From: Anaerolineae bacterium
GTDB taxonomy: Bacteria; Chloroflexota; Anaerolineae; Anaerolineales; E44-bin32
Length of the DNA stretch: 9,471 bases
Direction: 5' to 3'
Assembly (NCBI GenBank): GCA_030598885.1
Contig: JAUVOZ010000073.1
Span: 1-9,471 of the forward strand
Part shown: positions 1 through 5,451 of the stretch, one piece after another
How positions within the stretch are numbered: the first letter of the stretch is position 1
Layout of the letters: each line of letters starts with the position of its first letter
The notes under the pieces: generated by a model
The model's input: only the letters and a program-made list of their open reading frames with translations
What the model was told of the DNA's origin: nothing
Databases searched by the model: none
Made by a program: the position numbers and the translations under genes

Positions 1-1329
1 CGTGGCTACAAGCGCCACTCGGTCCTCACCATATGTACGGCGTACGTAATCTAGAACTTCGTCACGCCTACGGCTGCAGAAATCCAGGTCGATGTCGGGC
101 AGGTCGATACGGGCTGGATTCAGGAAGCGTTCGAAGAGTAGGCCATGAGCAATGGGATCAACCGTGGTGATGCCGATGCAGTACGCGACCAGCGAATTAG
201 CCACACTTCCCCGCGTATTCACCGGTATCTCTGAATCTCGAGCGTAGCGGACGATGTCAGCCACGACCAGGAAGAGCGGAGCATAATCACGCTGGGCGAT
301 GGCATCCAACTCGCGCTGCAATCGCCCACGAATACTATCATCTACTTCTAACCTAAATTTGTCGGTCAAACCACTCCAGGCTTGGGTAGCCAATTCTTCA
401 TCCGGCGATTGATCATCAGGTATGTCGATAGTGGGCCAGAGGGGACGACCATCAGGCAGGGCAGGTTCACATCGTCGTACCACCTCCCCAACTTGGGTCA
501 ATGCTGTTGGGAACATAGCGAAGCGGTCGGCCATTTCCTCCTTACTGAGCCAATGCAGATCAACCGTCGGGTCGTCACCCCCAGGAACCGCAGTTGTTGG
601 GAGTTGGTCCAGGGTGACATTGTGATGAATGGCAGCCAACAACCTCAGCGTGGCCCTGTCTTGGGGTTCTAAGAGGTACACTGGTTGAACAGCTACAGGT
701 GGTAACCCGAAGCGTTGACCTAAAACCATAATTTCCTGGGCAATGGTTTGATCTTCAGTCTGGTGTATTTCCAAACTGAGATAGCAATTCTCCCCATAGA
801 TATCAACCAGGCGAGCGATATGATCGTTTGCGGCCTCCATGTTTCCTGCACGTAGATAATGTTCGATCCAGCCCTCCCGCCCACCTTCCATACAGATTAA
901 CCCTTGGCGGTGCGATCTCAACTCATCCCACTGTAGACGCTGGCCTACCGAAGGCTCCCGCTGGGGATCTCCCAGGATCAATGCCGACAACCTACAAAGG
1001 GAGCGGTAGCCATCAAGCCCTGTCGCGAGGAGCACCAATCGTCCCCGTGTCGCGGGCGGTCCCGGGAAACCATCGGCAGGTTCGGCCAAGGTAATCGTCA
1101 TGCCCAGTATCGGTTGGACGCCTGCCTTATCACACGCCTTAGAGAAAGCGACGGCACCATAAAGCGCATTGGTGTCGGTCAGTGCGAGGGACGTGAAGCC
1201 TTCGGCTGATGCTCGGGATACCAGATCGTCAACCGAGGCGGTGGCACCCATGAGGGTGAAGTTGGAGTGCACCCGCAGGTGAGTAAAGTCAGCCGGAAAG
1301 AAGGACGAGCAAGAGGAGTTGGTGGCCAT
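1..1329 (-). CDS. dnaE: DNA polymerase III alpha subunit (DnaE/DnaE2-like), N-terminal part, cut by window edge
   Basis: Replicative or error-prone C-family DNA polymerase, acting in the cytoplasm. I translated 443 uninterrupted codons from the ATG at 1329 to base 1; an in-frame TAA lies upstream with no other start between. Residues about 14-70 form the PHP domain (HLRVHSNFT, then LALTDTNALYGA). At 373-375 is the RGS motif followed by VANSLVAYCIGIT, then LLFERFLNP, and at 411-417 PDIDLDF, which carries the paired metal-binding aspartates of the palm. The third catalytic Asp would lie beyond the window. Several PHP ligand positions are altered: HxH reads RVH, the usual LTDH reads LTDT, and the usual DVHY segment reads QPVY. 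The PHP site is therefore probably not a working exonuclease. The SVANS form resembles DnaE2/ImuC as much as DnaE1; the missing C-terminus prevents a decision. Family call is firm, subtype open. Confidence 0.93.
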   Translation of the reverse strand, partial: MATNSSCSSFFPADFTHLRVHSNFTLMGATASVDDLVSRASAEGFTSLALTDTNALYGAVAFSKACDKAGVQPILGMTITLAEPADGFPGPPATRGRLVLLATGLDGYRSLCRLSALILGDPQREPSVGQRLQWDELRSHRQGLICMEGGREGWIEHYLRAGNMEAANDHIARLVDIYGENCYLSLEIHQTEDQTIAQEIMVLGQRFGLPPVAVQPVYLLEPQDRATLRLLAAIHHNVTLDQLPTTAVPGGDDPTVDLHWLSKEEMADRFAMFPTALTQVGEVVRRCEPALPDGRPLWPTIDIPDDQSPDEELATQAWSGLTDKFRLEVDDSIRGRLQRELDAIAQRDYAPLFLVVADIVRYARDSEIPVNTRGSVANSLVAYCIGITTVDPIAHGLLFERFLNPARIDLPDIDLDFCSRRRDEVLDYVRRTYGEDRVALVAT

Positions 1330-1464
1330 TCGATGCATTCTCAAGGCAAGCCTTTATATGATAGAGGTCGGCGAAGTATTGGATGTTTTACCTGCCGGTC
1401 AATCTCCAGTAGAGGCCTCTTTCACCGTTCAGCGAAATTGAACACCTTGGATATGAGCCTCCAC

Positions 1465-1980
1465 CTAATTCTCCTTGCCGCTCCAGCTCTCAATGTCAAT
1501 CCGATACACTGCAGTATTTCTCAAATCCCTGTCCGTAGCAGGCTCATAGTCTTCACCAGGTTGCAGATGAGGAAAATACTTATCCAATAGCAATTGCATT
1601 CCATGTCTGGCCTCGGCTATGTCGGTCACAATATTAGCCCGACCAAAGACGACTACCCCAGAATACTCCACTCCAAAATTCACGGCGCTTTTAGCGGAAA
1701 GCAGTTGCCCCATTTCACTGACACTGAAGCATATCCGCTTATCAGCTTGGACGTTCTCGTAGGTACGCCCCTTGACTGCGCCATGCAGATATATGGCGTG
1801 TGCCGCCTGGTCATAGACATAGTTGCGGGTCACGATGAACGGCTGCCCATCGTGCACCGTCGCCATCGAGCCAAAATGCACCCGGTGTAAAAAGGCTCTA
1901 ATCCAGGCATCGTCCTTGGCTCGTTCTGCCCGACGGATTTTATTAAACGGTTGTAGGGCTTCGTCTCTTTTCATGTTCAT
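1465..1980 (-). CDS. Pyridoxamine 5'-phosphate oxidase-like FMN-binding protein (NimA-like)
   Basis: Split-barrel flavoprotein of the pyridoxamine-phosphate-oxidase-related group, which includes NimA-type nitroimidazole reductases; cytoplasmic. Seen: 171 residues, a usual length. An FMN-barrel core starts at FGSMATVHDGQPFIVTRNY, followed by IYLHGAVKGRTYENV, then the RICFSVSEMG strand, and the typical end YRIDIESWSGK. Start choice: GAGGTGA at 1993-1987 lies 6 nt before the ATG at 1980. A GTG at 1986 is in frame but directly touches that Shine-Dalgarno, so ATG is preferred. The gene lies between the VOC-nitroreductase and dnaE on the same strand, with gaps of about 230 and 135 bp, so it is probably its own unit. 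The substrate cannot be told from sequence; a reductase or cofactor-binding role is inferred from the family. Confidence 0.88.
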   Translation of the reverse strand: MNMKRDEALQPFNKIRRAERAKDDAWIRAFLHRVHFGSMATVHDGQPFIVTRNYVYDQAAHAIYLHGAVKGRTYENVQADKRICFSVSEMGQLLSAKSAVNFGVEYSGVVVFGRANIVTDIAEARHGMQLLLDKYFPHLQPGEDYEPATDRDLRNTAVYRIDIESWSGKEN

Positions 1981-1995
1981 TTTCACTCACCTCGC

Positions 1996-2013
1996 GGCCA
2001 ATTCATATTGGCC
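1996..2013 (-). promoter_or_regulatory. Perfect inverted repeat just upstream of the NimA-like gene's Shine-Dalgarno
   Basis: GGCCAAT and ATTGGCC form 7-bp perfect arms around a 4-nt loop, ending 2 nt before the GAGGTGA ribosome binding site. It could be a repressor operator or a leader hairpin that masks the ribosome binding site. No run of T follows on the minus strand, so it is not a terminator. The rest of the 1987-2212 gap shows no convincing promoter and no supported gene. Confidence 0.4.
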
Positions 2014-2212
2014 ACAATTGATAGGTACATTGGGGAAATGTATTACTTGTTTCTGGAGACCATGATGACCAGCGTCGCTTAAACTGGAATGCAGGTTTTT
2101 CTCTCGTCGTGTCCGGCGATGGCGACTGGAATGCGGTGACTTTTCTTGATTATCGTCAAAAATGGGTGAAGGCCGAAGCTTAGTACGCCGATCTCCCCTT
2201 CCTCGCCCCCAT

Positions 2213-3052
2213 TCAATCAAAGAAATGCACAAGTTCAATTGCCGGTTTCCTCGGTGGCGTTTGGGGTCTCTCAGCCGGGTATCCTAAAGGAGTGATCGTG
2301 GCGATGTAGTGTTCTTGCGGAATGCCAAGCGCTTCCTTCACATCGATCCGATCCATCGCCGCGATCCAGCAGGTCCCGAGGCCGGAGAGCTTGGCAGCAA
2401 GCGTGAAGTGATAGGCGGCGATACACCCATCCTGAACCGGTCGTCCAGTTATGCCCGGGTCAGTGCAAATCGCCACCGCCATCGGAGCTCTGGCAATTGG
2501 AGCGCTGCTCCCTCCTCGAAGCCCTGCCAAGAACCTGAGCACCTTTCGATCACGGATGACGATGAAACGGTACGACTGGCAATTCCTCGATGTCGGAGCG
2601 AAGCGGCAAATTTCGAACAGTTTCCAAAGCAACTCGTCGGGGATCACCGTGTCCTGAAATTCTCGGATGCTTCGTCGGGTGAGCAGAAGCTCATCCCCAG
2701 CCAGATAGGGTTCTACGGGATATAGGAATGCCTGGAATTCGACCAGCCGATCGTCAGGATCCTTGATGAAAAAATGATAGATACCGTATGTCTCATTCTC
2801 CTTCGGTTCATCGATGGCCAATGGCTGTAATTTTCGATACATTTCATCCACGTCTTCGCGACCCTGATAGAAGAATGTGATGATGCCCTGAGAATCAATC
2901 TCCTCGCGCTCACAAAACCCCAGCAACAGATTGCCGTGTTTTAAGATTACACATTCAGATTGAACTAACCATGTGGTCATGCCGATGCGGGAACGGTAGA
3001 ACTCTTTCATTGCTTCGAGGTCTTTGGTTCTGAAGAAGATGATGCCGGCCAC
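2213..3052 (-). CDS. Fused VOC (glyoxalase-like) domain + nitroreductase
   Basis: A single continuous frame joins two families. Residues 1 to ~112 are a vicinal-oxygen-chelate/glyoxalase-like domain (VAGIIFFRTKDLEAMKEFY, ending in DPDDRLVEFQAF). From ~120 to the end is a nitroreductase-fold FMN domain: RRSIREF at 126-132, APTSRNCQSYRF around 152-163, GLGTCWIA at 224-231, GYPAERP at 257-263, and the common C-terminal KPAIELVHF. Known members of the second family reduce nitro or quinone compounds, or act as flavin-dependent reductases, with NAD(P)H. The VOC half lacks an obvious first metal-ligand His or Glu, so it may bind rather than catalyse. Start: AAAGGAGGT lies 3 nt before the GTG at 3052, and the VOC fold begins right there (279 aa). 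The longer TTG start at 3076 would place the Shine-Dalgarno inside the gene. Cytoplasmic; substrate unknown. Confidence 0.88.
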   Translation of the reverse strand: MAGIIFFRTKDLEAMKEFYRSRIGMTTWLVQSECVILKHGNLLLGFCEREEIDSQGIITFFYQGREDVDEMYRKLQPLAIDEPKENETYGIYHFFIKDPDDRLVEFQAFLYPVEPYLAGDELLLTRRSIREFQDTVIPDELLWKLFEICRFAPTSRNCQSYRFIVIRDRKVLRFLAGLRGGSSAPIARAPMAVAICTDPGITGRPVQDGCIAAYHFTLAAKLSGLGTCWIAAMDRIDVKEALGIPQEHYIATITPLGYPAERPQTPPRKPAIELVHFFD

Positions 3053-3069
3053 TTTACCTCCTTTAATGG

Positions 3070-3086
3070 ATATCAAGTTTTGATAT
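3070..3086 (-). promoter_or_regulatory. Operator-like inverted repeat before the VOC-nitroreductase gene
   Basis: ATATCAA and TTGATAT are perfect 7-bp arms around GTT, between the putative -10 box (3091-3096) and the Shine-Dalgarno (about 3056-3064). This is the expected place for a repressor site controlling a redox or detoxification enzyme. The regulator is not in the window. The sequence is unrelated to the dyad at 1996-2013. Confidence 0.42.
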
Positions 3087-3090
3087 ACCT

Positions 3091-3118
3091 ATTCTAGGCA
3101 TTATAAGGGCAAGGGCAA
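3091..3118 (-). promoter_or_regulatory. Putative sigma70-type promoter of the VOC-nitroreductase gene
   Basis: On the minus strand, TTGCCC (3118-3113) and TAGAAT (3096-3091) are separated by 16 nt. A perfect TATAAT (3105-3100) overlaps the spacer and could serve as an alternative -10, but has a poor -35 (AGAACA). The leader to the GTG start would be about 35-45 nt and contain the 3070-3086 dyad. Confidence 0.4.
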
Positions 3119-3141
3119 CTTATGTTCTCCAGCAGTACAGC

Positions 3142-3324
3142 ATTTTCTTTTTCCCCTTATTCTTGCTGCTAGCTGTGGAATATTGTAAAGTGAAATTTGC
3201 GTTTGTAGGGATGTGGGGATTCGCTTGCAGCATAATGACCTATGCTGATTGGAGGCGCAATATCTGCCCCCGCTACAAGATAATTCGATTGTTCTATCTA
3301 GTCTTTTTCACTGTTACATGGATG
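3142..3324 (+). repeat. Direct repeat copy A (unrecognised ~180 bp element, coding-like)
   Basis: This segment is about 85% identical to 4281-4459 (25 differences over the 171 nt aligned without gaps), in the same orientation and 1139 bp apart. After ACTG the copies differ by a 4-nt indel, and similarity fades after GGATG. In frame from 3142 it reads as a hydrophobic, aromatic peptide (FFPLFLLLAVEYCK, then FAFVGMWGFACSIMTYADW) that runs to a TAA at 3340-3342. The frame is open back to 3067 but has no ATG, GTG or TTG before 3163 and no ribosome binding site. I do not recognise it. It may be the 3' remnant of a small membrane-protein gene, or a non-coding repeat. Confidence 0.8.
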
Positions 3325-3391
3325 GTCGCTATACAATATTAAATATACGGCAGCCTCAACCCGATATTCTTCTTGGAAGTGAGGAGAGGGT

Positions 3392-3964
3392 ATGCCTTCA
3401 GGTGACCCGGTGGTATTCGAGACGGAACGACTCGTCATCAGAGTGGCAACAGTAGCGGACGTTGACTTATTCTATGACCTGTGGACCAACCCGCAGGTGA
3501 TGAAAAACGTGGGGTTTCCGCAAGGATTGCGCATAACACAAAGCGAACTCAAACAGAGGCTTCAGAACCAGGGGAGTGAATCCGAGTTTGAGCGGATGCT
3601 TTTCATAGAATTAAAAGCTACTGGCCAAACCATTGGCGAGTGCATGATGCATCGACCCAACCAGGAAGGAATCGCGGAGCCTGATGTCAAACTGTTGCCG
3701 ACCTTCTGGGGGAGCAAGTATGGGGTTGAAGTGTGGAGGCGGTTGTTGGCGTATATGTTCACGCATACGGGCTGTGCTGCTGTGCAAGCCACGCCCAATG
3801 TGGAGAACGTTGCCTCAATCAAAATGCAGGAAGCAGTTGGTGGGGTGCGGGTTGGTGAGGATGTGTACCAGTTTCCTGAATCGATGCGAGACTACACCAC
3901 GTCGGTCCATCACTATGTCTACCGCGTGTACAGAATGGATTGGGAAGTAGAACAAAGCACATAA
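3392..3964 (+). CDS. GNAT-family N-acetyltransferase (RimJ/RimL-like)
   Basis: Acetyl-CoA-dependent N-acetyltransferase of the Acetyltransf_3 type; cytoplasmic. Seen in 190 residues: the N-terminal strand ETERLVIRVATVADVDLFYDL (10-30), the core strand DVKLLPTFWG (98-107), the acetyl-CoA-binding helix region SKYGVEVWRRLLAYMF (108-123) in the usual position of the Q/RxxGxG/A loop, and motif B NVENVASIKMQEAVGG (136-151), the counterpart of the common NxxSxxxxEKxGF. Start: GGAGAGGG ends 1 nt before the ATG, with GGAG 5 nt away. It is followed after 30 nt by the phosphotransferase stump on the same strand. Both genes lie between the two ~180 bp repeats. RimJ/RimL relatives acetylate ribosomal protein N-termini, and others acetylate small molecules or drugs. 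The substrate cannot be read from sequence. Confidence 0.88.
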   Translation: MPSGDPVVFETERLVIRVATVADVDLFYDLWTNPQVMKNVGFPQGLRITQSELKQRLQNQGSESEFERMLFIELKATGQTIGECMMHRPNQEGIAEPDVKLLPTFWGSKYGVEVWRRLLAYMFTHTGCAAVQATPNVENVASIKMQEAVGGVRVGEDVYQFPESMRDYTTSVHHYVYRVYRMDWEVEQST

Positions 3965-3994
3965 CTGGATGACGATTCTATATAGAAGAGAGAT

Positions 3995-4267
3995 ATGATT
4001 CCTGTTCCACTATCGGTACTCGAAACGCTGGTACATTCCTTTGGAACTAAGCCTACCAACCTAAGCCATTTTGGGGGGAGACAAGAATCCGACGATGTTG
4101 TTTATGTCTATCCCTATGAAGACGCGTGGTGGTTGACAAAAGCCATGGCTATCCCGGTTGAAAATCAGCCAAGGGGACGTCTATGTCTGGAAGAACGGTT
4201 GCAACTGCAGCATTGGATCAAAGCATATATTTCGGGCTATTGCCTCAGTCATAATAACTTTACCTAG
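3995..4267 (+). pseudogene. N-terminal remnant of an aminoglycoside phosphotransferase (APH)-like kinase
   Basis: A 90-codon frame. Its first ~68 residues look like the start of an APH/choline-kinase-fold protein: a short N-terminal helix, FGGRQESDDVVYVYPYED forming the first beta hairpin, then WWLTKAMAIPVENQPRG with K49 at the place of the ATP-binding lysine, and LCLEERLQ. These enzymes usually have about 250-330 residues with a catalytic HGD motif. Here the frame turns unfamiliar after LQLQHW and stops at 4265-4267, 13 bp before repeat copy B. The catalytic half is missing, so the product should be inactive. The ribosome binding site is weak (GAAGAGAG). The family call comes from remembered pattern and is moderately sure. 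Truncation by arrival of copy B or by a deletion is inferred. Confidence 0.55.
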
Positions 4268-4280
4268 GTTGTGGCCCAAT

Positions 4281-4459
4281 ATTTTCTTTTTACCATTATT
4301 CTTGCTGCTAACCGTCAAATACTGTAAAGTAAAATTAGCCTTTGTAGGGACGTGGGGCTTCGCTTGCGGCATGATGCCCTATGCGGATTGAAGCCGCAAT
4401 AACTGCCCATGTTACATGATAATACGATTGTTCTGTCTAGTCTTTTTCACTGCTGGATG
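4281..4459 (+). repeat. Direct repeat copy B (partner of 3142-3324), interrupted frame
   Basis: This is the second copy of the element, with the same frame continuing from upstream (IFFLPLFLLLTVKYCK, then LAFVGTWGFACGMMPYAD), but a TGG codon of copy A is TGA here (4389-4391). Of the 25 differences, 16 fall at third codon positions of this frame, which hints that the copies diverged while still under coding constraint. Copy B also holds a perfect TTGCGGC/GCCGCAA inverted repeat that is imperfect in copy A. Its right end runs into the integron cassette boundary at 4467/4468. Confidence 0.8.
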
Positions 4460-4473
4460 CATAATAGTTAAGC
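4456..4473 (+). repeat. Left flank of cassette: inverted-repeat arm plus core site GTTAAGC
   Basis: GATGCATAA (4456-4464) is the exact reverse complement of TTATGCATC (4989-4997), which begins right after the cassette's 3' cut point. The GTTAAGC at 4467-4473 fits the integron core consensus GTTRRRY, with strand transfer expected after the G. If the 521-bp cassette is removed, the arms join around TAG as one palindrome. No attI and no L-box hairpin belonging to an earlier attC are visible to the left. Confidence 0.6.
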
Positions 4474-4477
4474 CGCC

Positions 4478-4499
4478 TGAACAGTCTTAGAGCTGTTCA
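4478..4499 (+). promoter_or_regulatory. Inverted repeat in the cassette leader
   Basis: TGAACAG and CTGTTCA form perfect 7-bp arms around an 8-nt centre, ending 7 nt before the GGAGG ribosome binding site. It could be an operator dyad or a leader hairpin near the translation start. Cassette genes usually have almost no leader, so the site is notable. No matching sigma70 promoter is evident inside the cassette. Confidence 0.45.
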
Positions 4500-4518
4500 A
4501 GTAAAAGGAGGACTAAAA

Positions 4519-4926
4519 GTGAATGATATGGAACAACTCATAAGGGAGATCAATAGCGGGAATATGACAATTGATCAATTAGAAGAACTCCTTGAAAAGG
4601 TGAATAACCAATTAGCGAGATATAAGGCAGGATTAAATGTTATTGAAAAAGCCGGAACTGATAACTGGACATACGAAGTCTACACAGAATCGCTGCGTAT
4701 CGGTGGCGCTGGTGAAGCGAAGCCAATCGAACGCCAGCGGTGGGACCAGATGTTTACCAAACATAAGCTAGAATTGCGAACAAGTGCGATTAACTACACA
4801 CATGAAGGTCAGCGAAACTTTGGACGAATCAAAACTGAGGTAGAGATTGAACTGGGTCGGCAAAGAGAAGCCAAGCAAAAATCCAGTTCCGCAACTCAGA
4901 AAAAATGGTGGCAGTTCTGGAAATAG
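4519..4926 (+). CDS. Integron cassette protein of unknown function, 135 aa
   Basis: I do not recognise this protein. It starts at GTG, placed by GGAGG at 4507-4511 with a 7-nt spacer; an ATG three codons in is a weaker choice. Residues ~3-45 are acidic and heptad-like (MEQLIREI, then IDQLEELLEKVNNQL), suggesting a coiled coil or helical hairpin. The middle (50-110) is polar with several Tyr and Trp residues (NWTYEVYTESLRIGG). The C-terminus is lysine- and serine-rich and ends in KKWWQFWK, a Trp-rich basic tail of the kind that can lie on a membrane or dock to a partner. There is no signal peptide or transmembrane helix, so it is probably cytoplasmic. The stop codon is 9 nt from the attC, as in typical cassettes. 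It lacks the hallmarks of a known resistance enzyme or toxin. Confidence 0.88.
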   Translation: MNDMEQLIREINSGNMTIDQLEELLEKVNNQLARYKAGLNVIEKAGTDNWTYEVYTESLRIGGAGEAKPIERQRWDQMFTKHKLELRTSAINYTHEGQRNFGRIKTEVEIELGRQREAKQKSSSATQKKWWQFWK

Positions 4927-4935
4927 CTCATGGCG

Positions 4936-4994
4936 GCCTAACAAAACAAATGCAGCCGACCGCTAATGGCGGCGGCTGATTTGCACCGTTATGC
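4936..4994 (+). other. attC recombination site (59-bp type)
   Basis: R'' is GCCTAAC (4936-4942) and R' is GTTATGC (4988-4994); they pair over 7 positions with one mismatch (C4938 against T4992). Four-nt unpaired spacers follow on each side (4943-4946, 4984-4987). The L stem pairs 4947-4951 with 4979-4983, then 4953-4958 with 4973-4978, then 4960-4963 with 4969-4972, leaving G4952 and A4959 extrahelical on the L'' side and a 5-nt terminal loop. This is the folded topology that integron integrases recognise. Total length is exactly 59 bp. The 3' six bases of R' belong to the target rather than to the cassette. Confidence 0.87.
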
Positions 4995-5013
4995 ATCGAT
5001 TGCCATTTACATA

Positions 5014-5042
5014 TTGCATTATCTTGAATTCCTCTGTATAAA
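5014..5042 (+). promoter_or_regulatory. Possible promoter of the winged-helix/nucleotidyltransferase pair
   Basis: TTGCAT (5014-5019) and TATAAA (5037-5042) are spaced by 17 nt. The -35 matches the consensus at only three positions, the -10 at five. Transcription would begin near 5049, just before the palindrome at 5055-5068, which suits repression by the first gene product. Confidence 0.35.
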
Positions 5043-5054
5043 CACCAATATACT

Positions 5055-5084
5055 TGGTTATATAACCACCTTATTAGGTTATAT
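5055..5084 (+). promoter_or_regulatory. Palindromic operator plus half-site before the winged-helix gene
   Basis: TGGTTATATAACCA (5055-5068) is a perfect 14-bp palindrome. The half-site GGTTATAT recurs at 5077-5084, 21 bp after its first copy (5056-5063), i.e. two helical turns. The site lies 24-53 nt upstream of the start of a DNA-binding protein gene, so autoregulation is the natural reading. Confidence 0.5.
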
Positions 5085-5107
5085 TGCTGATTTGTTTGGT
5101 GATGATT

Positions 5108-5437
5108 ATGCTTAAACCAATTCTGGGTTCAGAAAGTTCCGAGAGAACTTTGATCTATATCTTGGCGCGTGACGAAGCATACGCGACAGAAATTGCGCGC
5201 TATTTCGACACCAATCTATATGGCATTCAGAAACAGCTAGTAAAATTTGAGCTTGGTGGCGTATTGGTAAGCTGGACTTCAGGACGAACTCGCATATATA
5301 AATTCAATCCTCGATATCCATTCCTGGAGGAATTAACAGCTCTTCTAAAGAAGGCACTAGAGTTTTACCCTGAAGATGAAAGAGAAGACCTCTTGATCTA
5401 TCGCCATAGGCCGAGGAGGCGAGGAAAACCCCTGTGA
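5108..5437 (+). CDS. Small winged helix-turn-helix regulator (ArsR-like fold), probable antitoxin/autoregulator
   Basis: 109 residues. MLKPILGSESSERTLIYIL starts the domain; AYATEIARYFDTNLYGIQKQLVKFE (about 24-48) forms the helix-turn-helix; GGVLVSWTSGRTRIYKFNP (50-68) forms the beta wing. The rest is a helix rich in acidic residues and a basic end (HRPRRRGKPL). This pattern fits a family of one-domain regulators often found directly before a nucleotidyltransferase-fold gene, as here (14 nt apart). Start: GGTGA lies 5 nt before the ATG at 5108. The in-frame ATG at 5102 and TTG at 5084 overlap or precede that ribosome binding site and are less likely. The palindrome at 5055-5068 is a ready operator. 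A role as repressor and antitoxin-like partner, by analogy with AbiEi, is inferred. Confidence 0.82.
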   Translation: MLKPILGSESSERTLIYILARDEAYATEIARYFDTNLYGIQKQLVKFELGGVLVSWTSGRTRIYKFNPRYPFLEELTALLKKALEFYPEDEREDLLIYRHRPRRRGKPL

Positions 5438-5451
5438 AGCCTATTTCATAG

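Larger units (their letters stand above)
4468..4988 (+). mobile_element. Integron gene cassette (one ORF + attC), no integrase in window
   Basis: The layout is that of a standard cassette: core-site junction G/TTAAGC at 4467/4468, a 51-nt leader, one gene (4519-4926), and an attC whose R'' box begins 10 nt after the stop codon and whose R' box is cut at G4988. The circular form would join G4988 to T4468 and recreate GTTAAGC opposite GCCTAAC. No intI gene lies in the window and no second attC was found, so this is a lone cassette or a cluster lacking an integrase. It may have been placed at a secondary site. Base composition is more AT-rich than in the flanking dnaE and two-component genes. 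Confidence 0.78.

Noticed and set aside
1987..2238. 83-codon minus-strand frame between the NimA-like gene and the nitroreductase
   Set aside because: Arg/His/Ser-rich product with no known content. It overlaps the end of the nitroreductase by 26 bp and runs through the dyad and ribosome binding site of the next gene.
3053..3076. TTG at 3076 as start of the VOC-nitroreductase
   Set aside because: It would put the strong AAAGGAGGT inside the gene and the start inside the operator-like dyad. GTG 3052 follows that Shine-Dalgarno.
4158..4391. 77-codon frame spanning the kinase stump and repeat copy B
   Set aside because: Its first half is an out-of-frame reading of the kinase stump and its second half is repeat B up to the TGA. 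It is best described as the repeat, not a gene.
3142..4459. Composite transposon with the two repeats as insertion sequences
   Set aside because: The repeats are only ~180 bp, contain no transposase motif, and have no clear terminal inverted repeats or target duplication.
4404..4473. Possible longer attC ending at GTTAAGC (from AATAAC at 4404)
   Set aside because: The left box does not fit RYYYAAC and the inner arms pair only with several gaps, so no reliable attC fold results.
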